Under the pieces are notes generated by a model. It was not told the DNA's origin. It made no database searches and was given only the letters and a program-made list of their open reading frames with translations. A stretch of DNA of 64,000 nucleotides, taken from positions 62,001-126,000 of the forward strand of contig MU008206.1 in assembly GCA_010909165.1 (NCBI GenBank), given 5' to 3'. Shown one piece after another: positions 58,527 through 64,000 of this stretch (position 1 is its first letter; the number at the start of each line of letters is the position of its first letter). Position numbers and translations under genes: made by a program. The stretch is from Anthoceros angustus. Its lineage: Eukaryota > Streptophyta > Anthocerotopsida > Anthocerotales > Anthocerotaceae.

Positions 58527-58959
58527 CTCCTCGCAAGGCGAAAGAGCTTGGGCTAGAATGGGCTAGTACTTCCGCGCCATATGGAATCAAGCAAGCTAAA
58601 GGAACTCGCTTTTCTTGGGTGAATTGCATGGAGTAAAGCGCAAATAGAAGCGTGGGAAGGATACATGAGTTTCATTGTAGACATGGATGACCATGATGTT
58701 ATCTTGGGTCTAGAGTGGATGAAATCCAATGAAGTGCGTGTAGATGTGAAGTCCCGCACCATTGAGATATTGAAGAATGGAAAGCACAAGGTGGTTTGTG
58801 CTAATCTTAGTCGAAGCTTGAGATGTGCTCGATGCAGTTGATTTCAAAAGAGAGCTCAAGCGGGACATAAGATGTAAGAAGGAGCTTTATCTAGTTATGC
58901 TCCGATTAGAGGATGGTCTTGAGGAAGAATCCTCGAAGAGAAAGACATCCCAAGGAATT

Positions 58960-60130
58960 ACAGTGTCTTGGATGACTTTAAGGATTTGATGCACGATGAA
59001 TTGCCACCTTTACCGTCTCATAGAGTAGTAGATCATGAGATTGAATTGAGGCCGAGTACGCCTCGTCGAGAGCACCATATAGATTGTCGCAGGATGAGCT
59101 CAGGAACTCAAGCGACAACTATCCAACTCCCGCAAAGGGATATATCGAGTCTCTAAGTCTCCTTTGGTGCGCCGGTATTGTTTACGCAAGAAGAATGGAG
59201 GACTAAGGATGTGTTTAGATTACGAGCTCGAATCAAATTACGTGAAGAATGCATATCCTTTGCCAAGAATGGATGATATGTTTGAGTTGAAGGGTGCCAA
59301 GTATTTCACCAAGCTAGATCGATGGCGGGTACTATCGATCGTAATCGCAGAGGGACATGAGTACAAAAGCGACTTGTAGGACCGTATGGGGCTTTTGAAT
59401 TTCTGGTCATGCCATTTGGACTTACTAATGCACTGCCACATTTCATACACTTATGAATACTATATTCATAGATCCGTGGACAAGTGTGTTGTAATCTATC
59501 CGGATGACATTTTGATCTTTAGCCATACCTTGAGGAACATGTTGAACACTTAAGAGAAGTGTTACAAAAGCTAAGAGAGAATTCTTTGTTCTTGGCAATT
59601 AAGAAGTGTGACTTTGTCAAGACAGGTAGCTTTCTTAGGCTTTATTGTCTCTGATGGCATCGAATGGATCCCGATAAGGTGAGGGCCATTCAAGATTGGC
59701 AACCTCCTAGGAACATTCATGAGGTTCGCAGCTTTATGGGTTTGGCCGTATGGAGATTTGTACATATGTTTGCTAAGATAGCAGCCCCATAAGCGACCTC
59801 TTAAAGATGACGAAAGCTTGGAAGTGGGATCTGAATGTCAAGCAAGATTGAATACTTGAAGATGAAATTGAGTACAACTCGGTTTTAGGAATGTATGATC
59901 CCAAGAAGGATGTGGAAGTGTCTGATGCCTCGACGTGGCCATAGGTGGAGTGTTGATGCAAGACCATAAGCCGATAGCTTTTGAGTCAAGGAAATTGCAT
60001 CCTTATGAGTTGAAGTATCCCACCTATGAGAAGGAAATGATCATTCATTGTCTCAAGGTATGGAGACACTATCTCTTGGGCGATCTTTTGTGCTCTATCG
60101 ATAATATCAAGACAACATACTTCTCTAACC
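58960..60130 (+). pseudogene. Gypsy reverse transcriptase and RNase H, broken
   Basis: Blocks in order but different frames: 'LRMCLDYELESNYVKNAYPLPR', 'GAKYFTKLD' (59200-59320), then the YxDD region altered to 'IYPDDILIFS' (about 59490-59522), and RNase H 'AIGGVLMQDHKPIAFESRKL' with 'YPTYEKEM' (59935-60060). Several frameshifts and a loss of the QI(R/K)I strand around 59330 make it non-functional. Confidence 0.85.
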
Positions 60131-60131
60131 A

Positions 60132-61172
60132 TTGAAGTTGAATGCAAGACAAGCTAGATGGCAAGATTTCCTAGCTATGTATGATGTGACTCTCAAGTAC
60201 AAACCTATAAAAGAGAATAAGGTTGCGGATGCGCTGAGTCGCAAAAAGAGTCAGGAAGTAAAGGCAATGGCAATGCTGGTTGAACCTATGGACACTCACA
60301 AACGGATCAAGGAAGCATATCTGCAGGATCCAGATGTTGAGGACTGGATTAATGGAATAGAGCAGAAAGGAAGCAAGTTCAAACTGAGGGATGGTTTGTT
60401 GATATACAAACAGAGGAGGATTGTGATCCCAAATTCTTCAGAGTTGAAGAGCAAATTGCTTGCTGAATGTCATGATGTGCCAAGTGCAGGTCACCGTGGA
60501 ATTGACCCCACTTATGAGAAGCTAAGGAAGCTGTTTTACTGGCCGGGAATGTATCAGGATACAGTGGATTATGTCAAGGCATGTGCTGTTTGTCAAGATA
60601 AGGTGGAGCAAGCTAAACCAAGAGGTTTGCTACAGCCCCTACCTATTCCAAGTGGACCTTGGAAGAGTATCTCTATGGATTTTATCATGCCTTTGCCACC
60701 CAGTAATGGTTGTACAGCTATCATGATGGTGGATAGATTCACCAAACAAGCACATTTCATCCCTACAAAGAAGCGAGTGACCGAGGTAGCCACTTGTTTA
60801 AGAAGTATATATACAAGTACCATGGCTTACCTATGCATTGTGAGTGACAGGGATCCAAGGTTCACAGGAGAATTTTGGCAGCATTTGATGAAATGCTTGA
60901 ATGTGGAATTATGTATGAGCACAGCTTTCCATCCAGATACTGATGGCTCAACTGAGCGAGTCAACCGAATCCAAGAAGAATACTTAAGGCATTATGTGCA
61001 GATTGATCAGAGGGATTGGACTTATCATCTAGACGATGCAGAATTTTGTTATAACAACACTACACACAGCTCTTTGGGATGTAGTCCTTTTGAGATGGGA
61101 GGAAATTCAGCACTGGACGTGGTATCCAGGCTAAATGCTGAAGTTTTTGACACTACCACTAGAGATCTGTGA
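60132..61172 (+). CDS. Gypsy RNase H end and integrase (truncated C-terminus)
   Basis: Opens within RNase H ('RQARWQDFLAMYDVTLKYKP', 'KVADALSRK'), then the integrase zinc finger (His 'AECHDVPSAGHRG', Cys 'VKACAVCQDK') and the catalytic core. The core shows 'ISMDFIMPLPPSNG' (Asp), 'CIVSDRDPRFTGEFW' (second Asp) and the Glu in 'DGSTERVNRIQEEYL'. The frame then continues to 'CSPFEMG' and stops at 61170, 12 bp before the copia LTR. The C-terminal domain is therefore lost. The start codon is arbitrary because the upstream frame is broken. Confidence 0.9.
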   Translation: MKLNARQARWQDFLAMYDVTLKYKPIKENKVADALSRKKSQEVKAMAMLVEPMDTHKRIKEAYLQDPDVEDWINGIEQKGSKFKLRDGLLIYKQRRIVIPNSSELKSKLLAECHDVPSAGHRGIDPTYEKLRKLFYWPGMYQDTVDYVKACAVCQDKVEQAKPRGLLQPLPIPSGPWKSISMDFIMPLPPSNGCTAIMMVDRFTKQAHFIPTKKRVTEVATCLRSIYTSTMAYLCIVSDRDPRFTGEFWQHLMKCLNVELCMSTAFHPDTDGSTERVNRIQEEYLRHYVQIDQRDWTYHLDDAEFCYNNTTHSSLGCSPFEMGGNSALDVVSRLNAEVFDTTTRDL

Positions 61173-61184
61173 ACTTTCCTAAGA

Positions 61185-61350
61185 TGAGAACAAAAGCGGA
61201 AGCATGAATTAGGAAAAGAGTTAGAATGTACATAGAAAGGGCCCTTTATAGGAACCCGGCACTTCGTAGGGGTGCTGTTAACAACGAGCTAGGTTAGCCT
61301 AACCCGCTCAACTAATAGCTAGGGTTATGTAAACCTTACTAAACTTAACA
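61185..61350 (-). repeat. 3' LTR of the right-hand copia element
   Basis: 166 bp, TG...CA on the minus strand, with a TATA-like 'cctataaagg' inside. Assigned from position after the pol stop and the polypurine tract; no second LTR is present to compare. Confidence 0.75.
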
Positions 61351-61416
61351 CTCCCTCTTAAGGATAACATAACCTAGGCTAAGAACTCCCTCTCAGGAGG
61401 GAATGACTTCTGGTCT

Positions 61417-63624
61417 TCATTTGTCGGTGAGGTAGGGGGTGAAGTCGATTAGCCCCATACTCTCCATGTGCTGGCAGTGTCGGGTCTTGGGCAGGCCCTT
61501 CGTCAGGATGTCTGCCAAATTGTCCTCAGTTGCCACGTAACTGGCGTCTACCACCTTGCGCTCGACCACGTCTCGGATGTAATGATGCTGGATCTCTATG
61601 TGCTTCGTCCTAGCATGGAACTTCGGATTTGAGATCAAAGCCAGGGCAGACATGTTGTCGCAGAGGAGTGACGTCGGCCGGTCTTGTTTTTGGCCGATGT
61701 CAGCTAAGAAAGCTCGCTCCCACTCAGCTTCCTTAGAGGCGTCAGTGAGTGACTTGTACTCGGCCTCTGTAGAAGAAAGCGCTATAGAGGTTTGCTTCTT
61801 GCAACTCCAGTTGACAGCAGCTGAAGATAGCATGAAGCAGTGGGCGCTAAGGCTCTTTCTTGAGTCTGGGTCAGATGCCCAATCGGCATCTGTGTAGCCA
61901 CTGAGGGTGAGCTTGCTGGTTCCTCCACCATGATACATTAGTCCATATGTAGAGGTACCCTTCAGGTAGCGGAATATCCTCTTGACTGCCGCCCAATGTG
62001 CCTTGCCGGGGTTCTCCAGGAACTGAGATACTGTGGAGACAGAATAGTGGATGTCAGGCCTCGTCCAGCCGCTGACGAAGAGAAGACTTCCTACAGCATG
62101 GCGATAAGGGATCCCATGCGTGTCCTTGGTCTCCTCTTCAGTCTGAGGGCACTGCTCAGCAGTGAGTTTCGTGCCCACAGCATAAGGGGTGGTGACAGGC
62201 CTAGCTTGGTCCAGCTTGAATTTCCTCAGTATCTCGTTGACATATTTGTACTGATGAATGATCAACTTCCTTTCAGCTCTATTCCTCAAGATCTGGATTC
62301 CAAGACAGAATTGGAGCTCTCCAATATCCTTCATCTCGAAACGGGAGCTGAGGAGCTGTTTGACTTCCGCTAGCAAATCCAGGTTGTTAGCGGAGAGGAT
62401 AAGATCATCCACGTACAGAGCAAGGATGACGAAGTGAACCCCTCGAGTCAGCATGTAGACGTTGCCGTCGGCCGCACTTTGGACAAAGGAAATGCTGAGT
62501 AGGTAGACGTGCATAGTAATATACCACACTCGTCCGCTCTGTTTGAGCCCATAGATGCACTTCCTCAGCCTTAGGACCTTGTTGGGGAACTCCTTGCTGA
62601 AGTAGCCTTCTGGCTGATCCATGTAGAGCTCTTCATCCAAGGTGCCGTAGAGGTAAGCAGTCTTGACGTCCATCTGATGGAGCTCCAAATCCAATTCAGC
62701 CGCAAGGGCAAGCAAAATCCGTATGGATTGCGCGCGTACCACCGGGGAGAAAGTCTCCTGGTAATCCAGACCTTCGACTTGAGAGAACCCACGTGCCACT
62801 AACCGGGCCTTGAAGCGGTCCACCTGTCCTTGGGCGTTGAGCTTAAGCTTGAACGTCCACTTACAGGAGATAGGCTTCCTTCCAGGGGGAGGGTCGACGA
62901 GTTCCCAGGTCTTGTTCTGAAGGAGACTCTGGTACTCGTCTTCCACTGCGACCCGCCATTGCGCAGACTCAGGTCCTGCAAAGGCTTGGGAAAGAGTGGT
63001 TGGCTCCTCTGGGAGTGCCGTTGGAGACAAGGCCGCAGAAAGTGAACTGAAGGATGTCCTGAAGTCGATGGACTGATAGGGTGGCTCCGCCCACTGAGAT
63101 GGTGGTGCTCGATGCCGAGTGCTGCGACGAGGGCCGGGGTGAGGTGCCGGAACAGCCGGCACAGGCTTAACATCGGCCAACACGGGCTCCAGCAGCCTCC
63201 GGCAAATGGCAAATCTGAGTCGGTCGGCCGGCATCGTCAGCAGTGGTCGAGCAGCAGGAAAAATACCATCAGGGTCTTCAGGAGGCATGTCGGGGGCGAT
63301 CGGCACATCGTCCTCAGGGGCGGTGCCGTCCTCCAGATTCTCCACATAGCCTGGGTCACCGTCCTCGGTGGGGTAGGCGCCTGTCGGGTCGGCCGCCGCA
63401 GGCTGTCGTGACACATCTCCTCGTCGGGCTTGGGCTCCGGAAGGTAAGGCGCGCCAAGGTGATGTCGCGCGTTTCGGGGTCGAAGAGCTTGTAGGCCTTA
63501 GAGCTCTCGCTGTAGCCCACAAAAATAAGTTTCTTCGCCTCTGTCTAACCGGCCGCTTCAAGGTGGATGAAGGCAAAGTCAGCCAAACACCCATAGGTGC
63601 TGGATGCTGGGCTTGCGCTGCCAA
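61417..63624 (-). CDS. Copia pol: reverse transcriptase and RNase H
   Basis: A 735-codon frame, intact through the reverse transcriptase and RNase H. Key blocks: 'CKWTFKLKLNAQGQVDRFKA', 'QMDVKTAYLYGTLDEELYMD', the active-site 'LYVDDLILSANN', 'HAVGSLLFVSGWTRPDIHYS', 'GYTDADWASDPDSRKSLSAH', 'ALSSTEAEYKSLTDASKEAE', and the terminal 'DILTKGLP'. The first ~130 codons are out of frame with copia: in another frame the same DNA reads 'VGYSESSKAYKLFDPETRD', the usual segment after integrase, so frame breaks lie near 63550 and 63430. It could still supply an active reverse transcriptase domain. Confidence 0.93.
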   Translation of the reverse strand: MAAQAQHPAPMGVWLTLPSSTLKRPVRQRRRNLFLWATARALRPTSSSTPKRATSPWRALPSGAQARRGDVSRQPAAADPTGAYPTEDGDPGYVENLEDGTAPEDDVPIAPDMPPEDPDGIFPAARPLLTMPADRLRFAICRRLLEPVLADVKPVPAVPAPHPGPRRSTRHRAPPSQWAEPPYQSIDFRTSFSSLSAALSPTALPEEPTTLSQAFAGPESAQWRVAVEDEYQSLLQNKTWELVDPPPGRKPISCKWTFKLKLNAQGQVDRFKARLVARGFSQVEGLDYQETFSPVVRAQSIRILLALAAELDLELHQMDVKTAYLYGTLDEELYMDQPEGYFSKEFPNKVLRLRKCIYGLKQSGRVWYITMHVYLLSISFVQSAADGNVYMLTRGVHFVILALYVDDLILSANNLDLLAEVKQLLSSRFEMKDIGELQFCLGIQILRNRAERKLIIHQYKYVNEILRKFKLDQARPVTTPYAVGTKLTAEQCPQTEEETKDTHGIPYRHAVGSLLFVSGWTRPDIHYSVSTVSQFLENPGKAHWAAVKRIFRYLKGTSTYGLMYHGGGTSKLTLSGYTDADWASDPDSRKSLSAHCFMLSSAAVNWSCKKQTSIALSSTEAEYKSLTDASKEAEWERAFLADIGQKQDRPTSLLCDNMSALALISNPKFHARTKHIEIQHHYIRDVVERKVVDASYVATEDNLADILTKGLPKTRHCQHMESMGLIDFTPYLTDK

Positions 63625-64000
63625 TATACCTCATAGGGGGTGCGGCCCGGAACTGAGCTCGTAATAACTCGGTTCAATATATATGTGGCCGCCACTATCG
63701 CCTCTGCCCAGAAGCCTTGAGGAAGTCCAGACCATAGCAGCATGCTCCTGGTCATGGATAGGAGCGTCTGATTCTTACGCTCCGCTACTCCATTCTGCTG
63801 TGGAGTGTAGGTTACCGTGAGTTGTCTTTGGATTCCTCGCTCCAGGAGGAAGGCATCAAACTCTTGGTTGACAAACTCCGTGCCGTTGTCGCTCCGCAGG
63901 ATCTTGAGCTGTTGTCCAGTCTGACGTTCAGCCACAGGGAGCCACTCCTTGAAGTATGTGAATGTGTCACTCTTCAGATGCATAGGGTAAGTCCAAGAAT
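63579..64000 (-). CDS. Copia integrase core, 5' end beyond the window
   Basis: Minus frame with 'KILRSDNGTEFVNQEFDAFL' (second catalytic Asp), 'YTPQQNGVAERKNQTLLSM' (catalytic Glu) and 'VPGRTPYEVYWQRKPSIQHL'. It overlaps the pol frame by 46 bp in another frame, so one indel separates integrase from the reverse transcriptase polyprotein. The first Asp and the zinc finger lie past position 64000. Confidence 0.92.
   Translation of the reverse strand, partial: SWTYPMHLKSDTFTYFKEWLPVAERQTGQQLKILRSDNGTEFVNQEFDAFLLERGIQRQLTVTYTPQQNGVAERKNQTLLSMTRSMLLWSGLPQGFWAEAIVAATYILNRVITSSVPGRTPYEVYWQRKPSIQHLWVFG

Larger units (their letters stand above)
57690..61184 (+). mobile_element. Ty3/gypsy retrotransposon, 3' end cut by copia
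   Basis: Gag with CCHC knuckle, protease remnant, reverse transcriptase, RNase H and integrase follow in gypsy order on the plus strand. The integrase frame ends at 61172, just before the LTR of a minus-strand copia element at 61185, so the 3' part is displaced beyond the window. The 5' LTR was not identified. Reading frames are intact for integrase (346 codons) but broken in reverse transcriptase. The style (integrase 'WPGMYQDTVDYVKACAVCQ', 'DFIMPLPPSNG') is that of plant chromoviruses or related gypsy. Confidence 0.9.
61185..64000 (-). mobile_element. Ty1/copia element, minus strand, runs off the right edge
   Basis: The 3' LTR (61185-61350) starts TGTTAAG and ends TCTCA on the minus strand, and is preceded by the purine tract 'cttaagaggga'. 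Upstream on the minus strand lie pol (61417-63624) and integrase (63579-63983 and beyond). The 5' LTR and gag lie outside the window. It is inserted in the gypsy element, so it is younger. The left 5 bp beside the LTR are 'taaga'; the partner target duplication cannot be seen. Confidence 0.92.

Noticed and set aside
1-64000. CRISPR arrays, bacterial operons, rRNA or tRNA genes
   Set aside because: No spaced direct repeats of CRISPR type, no ribosomal sequence and no convincing tRNA cloverleaf were seen; split genes and plant transposons mark the DNA as nuclear.

Overview
The window looks like nuclear DNA of a land plant. Coding genes are split by short GT-AG introns (about 80-200 bp where I could model them). 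They include plant-type families: an EED/FIE Polycomb WD40 protein, an F-box protein with a phloem-protein-2 domain, a plastid-type DUF1279 protein and an ISU1-like Fe-S scaffold. The rest is decayed plant-type transposons (Ty1/copia, Ty3/gypsy, CACTA, hAT-like, pogo/Tigger). Compact genes with short introns, plus a possible SPICE1-like centriole protein, would suit a seed-free plant with motile sperm, such as a lycophyte. That placement is inference, not something the sequence proves.

Layout. 1-36900 is a transposon graveyard. It holds a degenerate hAT-like element (about 1600-3000) and a gypsy integrase remnant (4343-5561). It also holds two LTR-like 1.1-kb repeats in opposite orientation, A at 6857-7930 and B at 21017-21961 plus 33333-33524. 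They flank a coiled-coil, gag-like minus-strand coding region (8002-11912). A copia element (11913-20151) is inserted in that interior. A CACTA element (21962-33332) is inserted inside copy B, with a perfect 3-bp target duplication. A second TNP2 transposase remnant lies at 34129-35240, and a 46-codon ORF encoding a candidate secreted peptide at 35798-35938.

36917-57049 is a gene island: PARN (-), a foldback pogo element (40457-42510), a SPICE1-like coiled-coil gene (+), DUF1279 (-), F-box/PP2 (+), a spermidine-synthase-like methyltransferase (-), FIE (+), Xaa-Pro aminopeptidase (+) and ISU1 (-). Strands mostly alternate, giving head-to-head or tail-to-tail pairs with a few hundred bp between them. 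For PARN, DUF1279, F-box/PP2, FIE and ISU1 I could place exon ends so that the spliced length is a whole number of codons; these structures are read from the sequence, not from transcripts.

57690-64000 returns to transposons: a gypsy element (+) cut off at 61184 by a minus-strand copia element that runs past the right edge.

The genes do not form one pathway. They cover RNA turnover (PARN), chromatin silencing (FIE), Fe-S assembly (ISU1), peptide processing (aminopeptidase), ubiquitin ligation (F-box) and perhaps centriole biology. The clearest structural stories are the nested insertions, internal tandem duplications in several dead elements, a palindromic family motif, the pogo foldback and the candidate secreted peptide.
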